Source of the DNA: Brevibacillus reuszeri
GTDB taxonomy: Bacteria > Bacillota > Bacilli > Brevibacillales > Brevibacillaceae
Reading direction: 5' to 3'
Assembly (NCBI RefSeq): GCF_001187725.1
Contig: NZ_LGIQ01000005.1
Span: forward strand, 743,148-807,147
Length of the DNA: 64,000 nucleotides
The position numbers and the translations under genes were made by a program. Below the pieces are notes generated by a model. That model searched no databases. It worked only from the letters and a program-made list of their open reading frames with translations, and had not been told where the DNA came from. This document shows positions 8,125 to 17,395 of the stretch, one piece after another (the stretch's first letter is position 1; every line of letters starts with the position of its first letter).

Positions 8125-9480
8125 ATGAATACGCGCAATGTGTTGATTATATGCTATAACTTCCCGCCAATCGGTGGCGGCGGTGTTCCACGACCTCTCA
8201 AAATGGCAAAATATTTGGGGGAATACGGCTGGGGAGTACATGTTCTAACTGTTGACCCTACCTACCATGCTACATTAGATCCGTCATTGCTGGCGCAACT
8301 GCCAAGTGATGTTGCGATTCATCGGGCAAAGGAGCTGTCCTTGTTCCCACGAGGTGGTCAAGCTGCACAGCCAGTTGTGGCAACTTCGGGTGATGGTGCA
8401 GCTGCTCAGCGTGCCTCGATGAAATCCGTACTCAAAAAACAGCTTGTTCAATTCTTAAAAAAAGCGAAGCCGTATTTGATGGTTCCTGACGATCAAATAT
8501 TGTGGATGCCGGGTGCGATTAAGCTGGGACGAGAAATCATGCGCCGTGAAAAGATCGATGTCATTTTTTCTACGTCTGGTCCTGTGACCAATCATCTGGT
8601 CGCTCGCAAGCTGGCAAGTGAGTTCTCCTGCAAATGGGTGGCAGACTTTCGCGATCCATGGACGCAAAACATGCATACCTCGGGGATTGCTTGGCGCGAA
8701 AACTGGGAAGAGCGCATGGAGGATCAGGTTATGGCACAGGCTGATGCGGTTACAACCGTTACAGCCACGTTTGCAACGAATTTCCTAAAAAAACATAAGC
8801 AACGGATCAAGCGAATGGAGCTCATCTATAATGGATTCGATCAGGCTGATTTCGAAGGATTAGAGCCAAGCTTTGAGGCTCCCAATAAATTTCATGCGGT
8901 GTACGCAGGCATCCTGTATCAAAAGAGAAACCCGCGTCTTCTCCTGCAGGCGATTCGTGAGTTGATCGATGCAGGAGAGGTCGATCAAAAAGACATTTTG
9001 CTCAGCTTTGCGGGTGTCTTCGATTATCCAGGCTATTCAGAAAATCAGGATTGTGTGGAAGCGCTCGGCCTCGGGGAAAATGTTCGCTTGCTAGGCAACC
9101 TGCCGCACAAAACGGCGTTGGGGTTAATGAAGGGGGCAGACGCCCTGCTATTAATCGGGGATGTGTCGGCTGATGCAGGAGCCTATATTCCTGGCAAGCT
9201 GTACGAGTATATGGGCATCGGAAATCCGATTCTCGCACTGAACAAGCCTGGTGAAGCGACAGAGATCATTCGGAATTTCCGATTGGGTCAGGTTGCTGAT
9301 CCGGAACAAAAGGATGCGATCAAGCACGCATACCTGGAGCTGTACAAAGAGTGGAAGAATCAGGGGCATACGGACGGAGAGGGGCGCGGGTCTGATTTCG
9401 CAGAACGGGTGAGACCGTACGAACGGCGTGAACAGGCAAGACAGCTCGCAAAGCTGATGGATGAGCTGACCTCCCAGTAA
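8125..9480 (+). CDS. Glycosyltransferase (GT-B fold, GT4-like)
   Basis: A 451-residue protein with an N-terminal NFPPIGGGGVPRP loop typical of GT4 enzymes of capsule and exopolysaccharide loci, a central FSTSGP/ADFRDPW segment, and a C-terminal donor domain including YAGILYQKRNP and IPGKLYEYMGIG. A Gly/Ala/Gln-rich stretch near residues 75-95 looks like a surface loop. It probably adds a sugar to a lipid-linked surface glycan; donor and acceptor cannot be read from the sequence. AAGGTGAAGGA lies before the ATG, and a terminator follows. Confidence 0.85.
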   Translation: MNTRNVLIICYNFPPIGGGGVPRPLKMAKYLGEYGWGVHVLTVDPTYHATLDPSLLAQLPSDVAIHRAKELSLFPRGGQAAQPVVATSGDGAAAQRASMKSVLKKQLVQFLKKAKPYLMVPDDQILWMPGAIKLGREIMRREKIDVIFSTSGPVTNHLVARKLASEFSCKWVADFRDPWTQNMHTSGIAWRENWEERMEDQVMAQADAVTTVTATFATNFLKKHKQRIKRMELIYNGFDQADFEGLEPSFEAPNKFHAVYAGILYQKRNPRLLLQAIRELIDAGEVDQKDILLSFAGVFDYPGYSENQDCVEALGLGENVRLLGNLPHKTALGLMKGADALLLIGDVSADAGAYIPGKLYEYMGIGNPILALNKPGEATEIIRNFRLGQVADPEQKDAIKHAYLELYKEWKNQGHTDGEGRGSDFAERVRPYERREQARQLAKLMDELTSQ

Positions 9481-9482
9481 TC

Positions 9483-9527
9483 GAAAATGACAAGCCTCGG
9501 AGCCGTCCATGGCTGCGAGGCATTTTC
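9483..9527 (+). terminator. Hairpin terminator after the glycosyltransferase
   Basis: Long interrupted stem: GCCTCGGAGCC pairs with GGCTGCGAGGC, with flanking AAAATG/CATTTT also able to pair. The T run is short, so termination may be partial. Confidence 0.6.
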
Positions 9528-9547
9528 CTAGGAGGTATATTTAGGCA

Positions 9548-10720
9548 TTGTGGGTGAGAAAAAAAGTGAACATGGGAATCGCTAGCTTACGAGCGTACAA
9601 TTTCTTTTACTTTTCTTTGCTTTCTATCTTTATTTCATTTTTACCCGTTTATCTTACTTTTCGGGACGTCACGCCTTCCCAGATCGGGGTTTTAATTGGC
9701 GTTGGCTCTTTCATCGGTATTTTGTCTCAACCATTTTGGGGCATGGTTAGCGATCGTTATCAAACGATCAAGAAAGTCATTCTTTTTACGCTCGGCTTCT
9801 CTATCGTGGCTGGTGCCATCCTGTTTCTATCTGCCCCGTTATATTTGTTGTTTCTGCTTGTAGGTGCGATGTATTTCTTTCTGCTTCCGACCGATCCTTT
9901 AACCGAAAGTCTTAATTTTCGGATTGCACAAAAGCACAGTGTCAGCTTTGGCTCCATACGTACGTTTGGGGCGATTGGTTATGCGACAGCATCCTTGATT
10001 ATTGGCTGGACGATAGATCAGGTAGGAATGGAGCAGCTTGTCTGGCTTTTTCTTGGCTACGGTATCTTGGCCTTTCTTTTCATAGCCATAGTCTCAGATG
10101 CTCCGGCAAGTGGGAAAAAGCTGTCCTGGCTAGAGCTGAAACAGTTCTTTCTCTATCCGAAAACGTTGCGCTTTTTTCTACTCGTACTGCTGGCGGCTAC
10201 CCCACACCGGACGAATGACAGCTTTCTCGGTGTCTATGTACAAAGCCTTGGGGGAAGTACAGGAGACGTCGGGCAGGCCTGGTTTTTGGCAGCGATGAGT
10301 GAGGTTGCCTTTTTTGCAATTAGCGCCCGGATTTTGAGCCGTTGGAGTGAAATTAAGCTGATCATGGTGGCATCTGCTCTCTATACGATTCGTTATATAC
10401 TTTGTGCCATCGTGCCATCAGCGGAGTGGGTTGTCTATTTGCAATTGACGCAAGGAATGACCTTCGTCATTTTTTATACAGCGACGATTCAATACTTGTA
10501 CAAAATTATTCCGGAAGAGTGGAAGGCTACAGGGCAAACGGTGCTCGCAGTACTATTTTTCGGGATTTCCGGTATTATCGGCTCCATAGCTGGGGGATGG
10601 GTGTTTCAGCAATGGGGAGGCTCTGCTCTCTACATGGCGATGGGCGGCTTTTCGCTGGTTGCCTTTGGATACAGCCTGTTTTTGTGGAAGTCGAAAAGAG
10701 TCGGGGAGCGGATCGGATAA
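9548..10720 (+). CDS. MFS transporter (nucleoside:H+ symporter/LacY-like branch)
   Basis: A 390-residue protein with about twelve hydrophobic segments and a conserved cytoplasmic loop between helices 2 and 3 (GMVSDRYQTIKK), characteristic of the major facilitator superfamily. The overall look fits the MFS_1-like group that includes NupG and sugar symporters. The substrate is unknown; its position among surface-glycan genes may be incidental. AGGAGG at 9530 favours the TTG start at 9548 (12-base spacing); ATG 9572 is the alternative. It shares a terminator with the convergent lipoprotein gene. Confidence 0.85.
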   Translation: MWVRKKVNMGIASLRAYNFFYFSLLSIFISFLPVYLTFRDVTPSQIGVLIGVGSFIGILSQPFWGMVSDRYQTIKKVILFTLGFSIVAGAILFLSAPLYLLFLLVGAMYFFLLPTDPLTESLNFRIAQKHSVSFGSIRTFGAIGYATASLIIGWTIDQVGMEQLVWLFLGYGILAFLFIAIVSDAPASGKKLSWLELKQFFLYPKTLRFFLLVLLAATPHRTNDSFLGVYVQSLGGSTGDVGQAWFLAAMSEVAFFAISARILSRWSEIKLIMVASALYTIRYILCAIVPSAEWVVYLQLTQGMTFVIFYTATIQYLYKIIPEEWKATGQTVLAVLFFGISGIIGSIAGGWVFQQWGGSALYMAMGGFSLVAFGYSLFLWKSKRVGERIG

Positions 10721-10746
10721 TTTCAAAGGAATCTCTGCAACTAACG

Positions 10747-10783
10747 AAAAAGGATCTGACCGAATGGAGTCAGATCCTTTTTT
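10747..10783. terminator. Bidirectional terminator between convergent genes
   Basis: A perfect 14-bp stem (AAAAAGGATCTGAC / GTCAGATCCTTTTT) with an A tract on one side and a T tract on the other serves both the MFS gene and the lipoprotein gene. Confidence 0.9.
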
Positions 10784-10787
10784 CTCG

Positions 10788-11606
10788 TTAGTACAACAAA
10801 TACTTTTCTACGTCTTCAGGCTCACTAAGGTTGATTCCGCCTGTATCGCCGTATTTAAACATGTTGAAATGAACTTGCTGGTCCATTGTTCCTGCTCCTG
10901 GAAGCGGCAAAATGATCCAGGTCTCATACTGGTGAATCAGGTGGTCATCCTTGCCGAACCAGAATGTCGTCTTGATCGTGGATTGCTTCAGGATGTAATC
11001 CAGATCAGGACGGTCGCCGAGCTGTTGCTTCAACGGTTCAAATAATGGACTCTTGCTTGTTTTCAACCAATCTGCTCCGGTCATTTTTAATTGGAACGGA
11101 ACGGAGAAGACACCGATTATTTTTTCGTCTGGCAGTTGAACAGCCTGATCCATAAAAGGCAGCCAGTCATCGAAGCCGGCCAGCACATCAAAGGCGAGGG
11201 GCTCGTCTGTTGCTGTCACCCAGTTATCATTGGCGCGGATGTACTGCTTGTCGTTGACACGATAGTACGAATAGGGCTGAGCCGCGATGCGGGCGTCCAC
11301 ATTGTAGCCTTTGCCGTTGATAACCGCTCCGCTGAACATACTCGTTGTTGAACGGGAGAGAATCATATTTTTGACATGCCCCTTGTACCAATACGTTTGC
11401 GCCTTTTTGTCCGTTTTTGCATTTGCCAGAGCGTTTTTCAGCCACTCAGCACCTGATTCTGTCTGTGCTGTCGTTGTTTTCTCAGGAGTGGTGTCAAAAT
11501 TAGTAGTGGCAAATGCCTTCGTTCCAGACTCATATGTGCAGCCGCCGAGTAGGGACGCGGTGCACATCGCAAACAGCAGTGCCCATGCTTTCGTCGATTT
11601 ACGCAT
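10788..11606 (-). CDS. Secreted lipoprotein, function unknown
   Basis: A 272-residue protein with a lipoprotein signal peptide: KR-type start, hydrophobic core, and lipobox LGGC giving the lipidated cysteine near residue 23. A threonine-rich linker follows, then a ~210-residue domain with alternating beta strands reminiscent of LolA/LppX-like outer-face lipoproteins, although the match is only structural intuition. AAGGAGG precedes the ATG. The start overlaps the 3' end of the upstream VCBS-repeat membrane gene by 8 bases, so the two are translationally coupled and probably work together. Confidence 0.8.
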   Translation of the reverse strand: MRKSTKAWALLFAMCTASLLGGCTYESGTKAFATTNFDTTPEKTTTAQTESGAEWLKNALANAKTDKKAQTYWYKGHVKNMILSRSTTSMFSGAVINGKGYNVDARIAAQPYSYYRVNDKQYIRANDNWVTATDEPLAFDVLAGFDDWLPFMDQAVQLPDEKIIGVFSVPFQLKMTGADWLKTSKSPLFEPLKQQLGDRPDLDYILKQSTIKTTFWFGKDDHLIHQYETWIILPLPGAGTMDQQVHFNMFKYGDTGGINLSEPEDVEKYLLY

Positions 11607-13227
11607 GACGAAACCTCCTTACCACGCCATATCCCAACAGTCCGACAAACACAATAATGGTCAGGGTCAGAACCGGAATATGGTGCTGCTTAAATACGAG
11701 AATGCGGTGTGTATTGTAAATGCTGGCGATGATTTCGTTCTCTCCGTCGCCGTCAACATCACCAATCTGTACATTGATCAGCGGCAAGTAAATCCGCCAG
11801 TTTTCCTTCAAGCCACCCGGAGTGTATTCAAAACCGGACAAGTAGCGAGAATCCGTGTTGCTAACCCAGCTCTTTGCTTTCGCGATGATTTCTGGCCGCT
11901 CATTACCGCCAATCGCAGCAAAGTTGGAGAAGCGGAAGCTCTTGTCTTTATCGGCGCTTGCCCACAGGATATCCCATGTGCCATCTGGCTTCGGTTTCAG
12001 GATGTAGGATGGTGTAGCAGCCACCAGGAGCTCATCGACGTTATCGTTATCAATATCGGCAGGAATGAACTCTCCTGTCGCCAGCTCAGTTTGCTTGCGC
12101 GTCAGTGTGTACGCCTCGGTGAGTGAACCATCCGGATCGACTACCATCACGCTCAGATGCTCGCCCATGATGATCAGACCTTCACGACCGTCTGGCAGCA
12201 TCATGGTTGTGAGCAGCTTGGTTGCTTTTGTCGTACCCGCAAAAGGCTTGCCATCATACGTACCAGTCAGCATACCGTCCTTGATATGCAAATCCTTGTA
12301 GTACTTCCCAAGCTCATGACGAACGTCCATGCTGCCTTTGTTTTCTTCTAGCTTCTGAGCGATATTCCCCATGTCCAGCATGAAAGCGCGATAAGGAGCT
12401 GTTCCGATTTGCAGCATTCCTTCTGCATATGGCTGCCGCTGTACATTTGGTACAAGCTGATCGTCTTTTATGGTGTAGTAAGGGAAGCCAGGGTAATCAA
12501 TTGGCAATTTTTCCTTGATCAGAGCCATAGTTTCAGGAGAGATCTGATCATTTGGCATCCGTACCATCTTGCCATCCTGCCATGTAAGGACGTAGATGGA
12601 GAGTGGCTCCGCATGCAAATGGCGCAGCTTTTCAGCCAACGCTTTCTTTTCTTCCTCTGTCTCTGGTTTTTCTACTTTTTCAGGCAAAGGAAGCTCGTCG
12701 GCATTTCCGTAGGTGATAATCTCCATTTTGCCATCATGATTGACATCGTACAGGGCGACCGGGAAGTAATCGACCCAATCTCCGTTGTAAAGGCGATCGG
12801 ATTCGTATTGAATCGTAAAGTGATTCAAGGCTTTCAGTGTATCCCGATTAAAAGTCACATTCACGAGGACAGCGATCAGCACGAGAGCGCCAATAGCACG
12901 CCAATTCAAACGCCCGTACCATTTTCCCAGTAGCGCAATCACAAGGATTGCAATGGCACCACTAACGAGCAGGGTTGCTGTCGTTCTGATGTTTACACGT
13001 GTCAGGGCGAGGTCTAATATCAGGAAGCCGATGGTAAAGACGAGCACCTGGCGCCGTTCTGACGGGTGAATGATATAGTAGCAAAAAGCGAGAAAAGGTA
13101 AAAACAGAAGCAAAGCGATCCACGTCAAATCTAGGAACGCAGGTTTGATAAGCAAATGGTAGATCAGAAACAGGGCGACGGCATACAAAGCCCAGCCCAG
13201 TGTGGACAAAATAGGATTGCGGCGCAT
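11599..13227 (-). CDS. Membrane protein with VCBS/FG-GAP-type repeats
   Basis: A 542-residue protein: about five or six N-terminal membrane helices (first ~130 residues), a large extracytoplasmic domain and a final membrane helix with a basic tail. The outer domain contains three Ca-binding DxDxDG-like loops (DVNHDGKMEI, DIDNDNVDEL, DVDGDGENEI) typical of integrin-like beta-propeller repeats. AAAGGTGG supports ATG 13227, five bases after the O-antigen-ligase stop. A role in sensing or processing surface polymers is inferred from the operon; no enzyme motif is seen. Confidence 0.8.
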   Translation of the reverse strand: MRRNPILSTLGWALYAVALFLIYHLLIKPAFLDLTWIALLLFLPFLAFCYYIIHPSERRQVLVFTIGFLILDLALTRVNIRTTATLLVSGAIAILVIALLGKWYGRLNWRAIGALVLIAVLVNVTFNRDTLKALNHFTIQYESDRLYNGDWVDYFPVALYDVNHDGKMEIITYGNADELPLPEKVEKPETEEEKKALAEKLRHLHAEPLSIYVLTWQDGKMVRMPNDQISPETMALIKEKLPIDYPGFPYYTIKDDQLVPNVQRQPYAEGMLQIGTAPYRAFMLDMGNIAQKLEENKGSMDVRHELGKYYKDLHIKDGMLTGTYDGKPFAGTTKATKLLTTMMLPDGREGLIIMGEHLSVMVVDPDGSLTEAYTLTRKQTELATGEFIPADIDNDNVDELLVAATPSYILKPKPDGTWDILWASADKDKSFRFSNFAAIGGNERPEIIAKAKSWVSNTDSRYLSGFEYTPGGLKENWRIYLPLINVQIGDVDGDGENEIIASIYNTHRILVFKQHHIPVLTLTIIVFVGLLGYGVVRRFRHA

Positions 13228-13232
13228 TAGGT

Positions 13233-14498
13233 TCACCACCTTTTTGTTTGTGTCTGGTCGGCGAATAACGCACATAGGAAACCACCAAACAGCCAGAAGT
13301 AGAGGGTCATAAATGGAACCTCGAAAATATTTTCCGCAAGATTATGCGTCGCTACAGCAATTAATCCACCGAATAAGCCCAAAGCCGGGAAGAAATGCGG
13401 CGATTGCTGCAGCTTCAAAATGGCCTTGGCTGAGTAGCGAAACATCGAAATGATCAGACCGATCAGCATGATGAGCCCGATCAGGCCGTACTCTGCCAAG
13501 CTTTTAAACAGGTAGCTGTCTGTGTATGTCGTGCCAAAGCGTCTTGCCGCAACGGCACCGCCGTAATGGCCGAGGCCGACCCCAAACAACGGCTCCACGC
13601 GCATCTGGTCGTATGCTTTTCCCCAACGACCAATACGTCCGCCTTGGCTGCTCGCTTCAAAGTAATCAGATGTAAACAAGGTGAAAATACGATTTTTGAC
13701 AGTACCAACCATCGGCACGGATTCAGGCACGAAAAAGAGAGCTGTCACACCGATGATTCCTGCCAAGACAAGATATCCGGCAACGCGTTTTTTCCATATG
13801 AAGAAACATACAAACATGCCAAACGCAAGAGCAAACCATGCTCCGCGTGAGCCGGTCAGAAGCAGCGCTAGCAAAGTAGTCAGGGTCACGATCGCCCAAA
13901 GCGCTCTTTCTTTTAGGCTGGATGCTTTCACAAACAGACCGACTGCGACAGGCACGACAAGCGCCATGTAGCTGCCCAGAACATTGGGGCTGGTAACGAA
14001 GGAAAAGGCGCGAGTTGTAATTGTTTCCCCCTCCTGTACCCATGCCTCAGGCGTTTTTACGCCCAACACGACTTGTGCGACACCGTACAAGCCAGTAATG
14101 AAGCCGACGATGACGAGCGCCTTCAAAAGCTTGTCCAGATCTTCAACAGACTTTAATAAATAAAAGCCTATCAAAAAGGCAATGATGTACTGGTAGACAG
14201 AGCGGAAGCCTTCAAAGCTGGCTTGCCAGTTTGTCATGTCGGTGACAGTCAAGGCAATACCCAAGACGAAAAAGGCGCCAAATAGATGCTTGATACCAGG
14301 CATTACCCGATTACTACCCAAGAAAGCAACAAACGTAAACAACAGCAGGATGATGAGCAAAGCCTTATCCCACAAAGACGAAACGACGACGGGAATCGGT
14401 AGTATCTTTCGCATAACGAAGTCAATTACCGGATAGGCCAACAGCACATACAACCACGTGGTCCTTTGGCTTCCCCACTTCAACACGGTTTCTCTCAT
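13233..14498 (-). CDS. O-antigen ligase/polymerase family membrane protein (Wzy_C)
   Basis: A 421-residue protein with about 11-12 membrane helices and the large periplasm-facing loop of the Wzy_C family, including GSRGAW and the VGLGHYGG segment with a conserved histidine. Members polymerise or ligate lipid-linked glycans on the outer face of the membrane. TAGGAGG is 12 bases before ATG 14498; an upstream in-frame ATG at 14540 would place the Shine-Dalgarno inside the gene. It heads a three-gene operon with the VCBS membrane protein and the lipoprotein. Confidence 0.85.
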   Translation of the reverse strand: MRETVLKWGSQRTTWLYVLLAYPVIDFVMRKILPIPVVVSSLWDKALLIILLLFTFVAFLGSNRVMPGIKHLFGAFFVLGIALTVTDMTNWQASFEGFRSVYQYIIAFLIGFYLLKSVEDLDKLLKALVIVGFITGLYGVAQVVLGVKTPEAWVQEGETITTRAFSFVTSPNVLGSYMALVVPVAVGLFVKASSLKERALWAIVTLTTLLALLLTGSRGAWFALAFGMFVCFFIWKKRVAGYLVLAGIIGVTALFFVPESVPMVGTVKNRIFTLFTSDYFEASSQGGRIGRWGKAYDQMRVEPLFGVGLGHYGGAVAARRFGTTYTDSYLFKSLAEYGLIGLIMLIGLIISMFRYSAKAILKLQQSPHFFPALGLFGGLIAVATHNLAENIFEVPFMTLYFWLFGGFLCALFADQTQTKRW

Positions 14499-14538
14499 TT
14501 TGATTGTAGTCCTCCTACATGCAGGGATTAACCCATCC

Positions 14539-14568
14539 ATTATAATGAATCCAGCATCGAAGTAGCAA
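14539..14568 (-). promoter_or_regulatory. Sigma-A promoter of the O-antigen-ligase operon
   Basis: On the minus strand TTGCTA and TATAAT are separated by 18 bases, about 40 bases from the start codon at 14498. Confidence 0.65.
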
Positions 14569-14585
14569 GCCGGGCGGGAAATAGG

Positions 14586-14615
14586 TTGGTAGGAATGATA
14601 GAAATGAGATATGAT
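14586..14615 (+). promoter_or_regulatory. Candidate promoter of the flippase gene
   Basis: TTGGTA and TATGAT are 18 bases apart, about 210 bases upstream of the flippase start. The rest of the 330-base divergent interval 14499-14828 shows no gene; a long leader for the flippase mRNA is implied. Confidence 0.45.
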
Positions 14616-14828
14616 AGCAAGGGGTTCATGCTGCTTTCAGCAGGCTGTCCCCAGTATTTCTGCGAAATTCCATCGTTATACCTGTTTGCTGGAACGGTGA
14701 TTTGATAGTAGGATAGAGATTGGGTTTATGTCGGACTTTGAACAAGCCCGGGTTTCGGATAAAAGAGGATGTTAAAACGTTCTGGAAACATAGCAGTCGA
14801 ACTGGCTCTATAAGAAAAGGAGTTACCC

Positions 14829-16466
14829 ATGCTGAAAAAAAGTCATTTTCTCGCAGGCGCACTGATTCTGGCCATTGCGGGGATTTTGTCAAAAGTGATT
14901 GGGATGTTTTACCGTATCCCGCTACAGGAAATCGTAGGGGATAATGGCCTTGGACTCTATCAGGAGGTTTATCCGCTGTATCTGACCTTCCTGATACTCG
15001 CTACAGCGGGCGTGCCCGTAGCCTTGTCCAGAGTGATTGCAGAAGCATTGGCCGAAGGAAAGCAGAGCTCGGTTGGACAAATTCTCGCTCGTAGTATGGT
15101 CATGATGGGGGCTATCGGAATTGGGCTGTTTGCCATTCTGTATGTGAGTTCTCCGCTAATTGCCAAAATGATGGGGAATCCGCATCTGGTGGAGCCGATC
15201 CGTGCGATTTCGCTCTCCTTGCTGTTTGTTCCTTTGATTGCGGTCATTCGCGGCTTCTTTTACGGGCATCAAAAAATGCTGTATGTAGGTCTTTCACAAA
15301 TCGTGGAGCAGTCGCTTCGGGTAGCATTTATCCTGATTGCCTCCATCTATCTCGTTTCACTTGGCGAGGATACAGATACCGTCATTACAGGTGTTAATTT
15401 TGGGACGATGATCAGTACGATGCTCAGTCTCGGCTTTCTCGCGTTGCTCATGTGGCTCTATAACCGGAAAAGCTCGGTATTCGTGGGAGCGCAGTGGAAC
15501 AGGCTTGATTGGTGGTATGATCGCTCCTTTTTCCAATCGATGTGGCGCATTGCCTGGCCAATTTGTGTCAGTGCGCTGGTGATTCCGATTTTCAGCTTGA
15601 CGGATTCGTTTCTCGCGATCAATATTTTCCGCTACATATGGAATGTGGACGGTTTGACAGCAGATACGTGGTTCGGCATCTACAGCCGTGGTGGTCCGCT
15701 GCTTCAAATGGCGAGTCTGTTCGGTTCCTCTATCGCCCTCTCGATCGTTCCAGCTATTGCTGAGGCAAAGAGACAAGGGGATGAGGAGCGTGTCACAACG
15801 CTTACCAAGCTGTCGCTTCGGTTTGCCTGGCTGATCGGACTCCCGGCGGGACTTGGTCTCACAGCCGTTGCTGAAGGGGCCAATCTGGCTCTCTACGGAG
15901 ACATGGAAGGGACACGCGCAATGGCGATTCTGGGTGTCACGGCGATTCCGCTGTCGCTGCTGTTGGCTACGAACGGAATTTTGCAAGGCGTAGGCAAAGA
16001 AAAGATTCCTGCTCTGCATTTGTTCTATGGAGTGCTGGTCAAAATCGGAGCGACACTGTTATTCACCTCGTTCCTGGGAATGGACGGTCTCTCTCTGTCC
16101 TGGCTGTGTGCGACGGCATTTGTATGTGTCCTCAATATGCGTTCGATCAAAAAGCTCGTCTTTGTGCCGATCAACTGGCGTTTTGACACCGTGTATCCGC
16201 TTCTGGTAGCGAATCTGATGCTGCTATTGGCATGGGGGGCAACAGAGGCTACCGGTTTGCTCTTCGCGGGGAAAGAAAAGGTTCGTCTGTTGGGAGCGAT
16301 GGAAACGGTGGCAGGGGTAGGCATAGGTCTGATTGTCTATTTAGGCCTGCTGCTGCTCATCCCATTGATCGATGACAAAGAGCTGGATTGGCTGCCGGGT
16401 GGAAATAAAATACGAAGTTTCATGAATACGATTCGAAAAAAACAGACCTCGTCGAAAGCACAATAA
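14829..16466 (+). CDS. Lipid-linked polysaccharide flippase, MOP superfamily (SpoVB/YtgP-like)
   Basis: A 545-residue protein with about 14 membrane helices. Family features are the GILSKVIGMFYRIPL N-terminus, GLYQEVYPLY and RGFFYGHQ, as in SpoVB/YtgP (MurJ-like) exporters. Members flip undecaprenyl-linked glycans across the membrane. In this neighbourhood it most likely exports the surface or secondary wall polysaccharide repeat, although lipid II transport cannot be excluded. AAAAGGAG precedes the ATG, and a shared terminator lies downstream. Confidence 0.88.
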   Translation: MLKKSHFLAGALILAIAGILSKVIGMFYRIPLQEIVGDNGLGLYQEVYPLYLTFLILATAGVPVALSRVIAEALAEGKQSSVGQILARSMVMMGAIGIGLFAILYVSSPLIAKMMGNPHLVEPIRAISLSLLFVPLIAVIRGFFYGHQKMLYVGLSQIVEQSLRVAFILIASIYLVSLGEDTDTVITGVNFGTMISTMLSLGFLALLMWLYNRKSSVFVGAQWNRLDWWYDRSFFQSMWRIAWPICVSALVIPIFSLTDSFLAINIFRYIWNVDGLTADTWFGIYSRGGPLLQMASLFGSSIALSIVPAIAEAKRQGDEERVTTLTKLSLRFAWLIGLPAGLGLTAVAEGANLALYGDMEGTRAMAILGVTAIPLSLLLATNGILQGVGKEKIPALHLFYGVLVKIGATLLFTSFLGMDGLSLSWLCATAFVCVLNMRSIKKLVFVPINWRFDTVYPLLVANLMLLLAWGATEATGLLFAGKEKVRLLGAMETVAGVGIGLIVYLGLLLLIPLIDDKELDWLPGGNKIRSFMNTIRKKQTSSKAQ

Positions 16467-16469
16467 ACG

Positions 16470-16510
16470 AAAGCCCCATTCTCCAGATGTAGTGGAGGAT
16501 GGGGCTTTTT
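16470..16510. terminator. Bidirectional terminator between flippase and methyltransferase
   Basis: AAAGCCCCATTCTCCA pairs with TGGAGGATGGGGCTTT across a short loop (one mismatch), followed by T5 on the plus strand and flanked by A residues for the minus strand. Confidence 0.85.
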
Positions 16511-16523
16511 ACGAGTACGCAGC

Positions 16524-17375
16524 CTATTTTTCTTTTTTATAGACACATACGACCATTTTGACAAAGAATTCGCGAAATCCTGGTAGTGTAGCCATGCCTT
16601 TTAACTGATTGCGAAGCGGGATTTCCTGTTCATAGACCGCAGGCTGGATGACGCCTTGCTGAATTCTGCGAAACCGCTTGATGGTCATCTGATTGATGTA
16701 GGAGATGGTGTCACTGCCATCGGGACGCTTGTCAAAGCGGAAAGCGATCCGGTCAGAACCGTCAGGCAGATCGCGCACAAGCTCTTTGTAGGCATCTATC
16801 AAGGCTTGCTCAGAGAAGAGAGCATGTACCCAAGGGATACCGATAGCATCGGATAAATGGGCACCGTATGGATGGTAATACGGCGGGAAATTAATGTAGA
16901 GATGGCCGCCCGGCTTCAGGATGCGGAAGCATTCCTCCAGCGTTTTTTCCGGTTCGCCTACGTGCTCCATCGCGTCATTCATAATAATCGTGTCAAACGT
17001 GTCGTCAGCGTACGACATGTTGGCTGCATCGCCGGTTACGAAGGATACGACATCATCGAGTCCTTTTTCCTTGGCAAAAGCGTTCCCCTCCTCGGCATAA
17101 TGAGGAACGATGTCGATGCCTATCATTTTTTTGGGGCCAAAGGTAGCGTAGTAGCACGTTTTACCACCGCCACCACAGCCAATATCAAGGACGGTTTTAT
17201 CCTTGAACATTTGCTCCTGGCTGTGAAAAGGGAGGAAGAATTGAATCGTCTGATCCCCTTTTTGAAATTGCCATTCTGTATAACTCATGTTCCCGCTGTT
17301 CGCCAGATTGAACGGGTGGACGGGGAGCGGAAACATTCGATTTAAACCGATTAGCACTTGAGAGGAAATGGACAT
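16524..17375 (-). CDS. Class I SAM-dependent methyltransferase
   Basis: A 283-residue protein with a Rossmann methyltransferase core: VLDIGCGGGGKTCYY (motif I, about residues 65-80), GIDIVP, the NDAMEHVGEPEKTL motif and LKPGGHLYINFPP. It has long N- and C-terminal extensions. The substrate is unknown; as it sits 20 bases behind csaB it may methylate a wall or S-layer glycan. AAAGGAGG lies eight bases before ATG 17375, which is preferred over an ATG at 17399 that overlaps the csaB stop. Confidence 0.85.
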   Translation of the reverse strand: MSISSQVLIGLNRMFPLPVHPFNLANSGNMSYTEWQFQKGDQTIQFFLPFHSQEQMFKDKTVLDIGCGGGGKTCYYATFGPKKMIGIDIVPHYAEEGNAFAKEKGLDDVVSFVTGDAANMSYADDTFDTIIMNDAMEHVGEPEKTLEECFRILKPGGHLYINFPPYYHPYGAHLSDAIGIPWVHALFSEQALIDAYKELVRDLPDGSDRIAFRFDKRPDGSDTISYINQMTIKRFRRIQQGVIQPAVYEQEIPLRNQLKGMATLPGFREFFVKMVVCVYKKEK

Positions 17376-17395
17376 GGATGTGTCCTCCTTTCCGA

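Noticed and set aside
15357..16019. 220-codon minus-strand frame inside the flippase gene
   Set aside because: Very Arg/Gln/His-rich shadow of a membrane-protein gene; no start signal.
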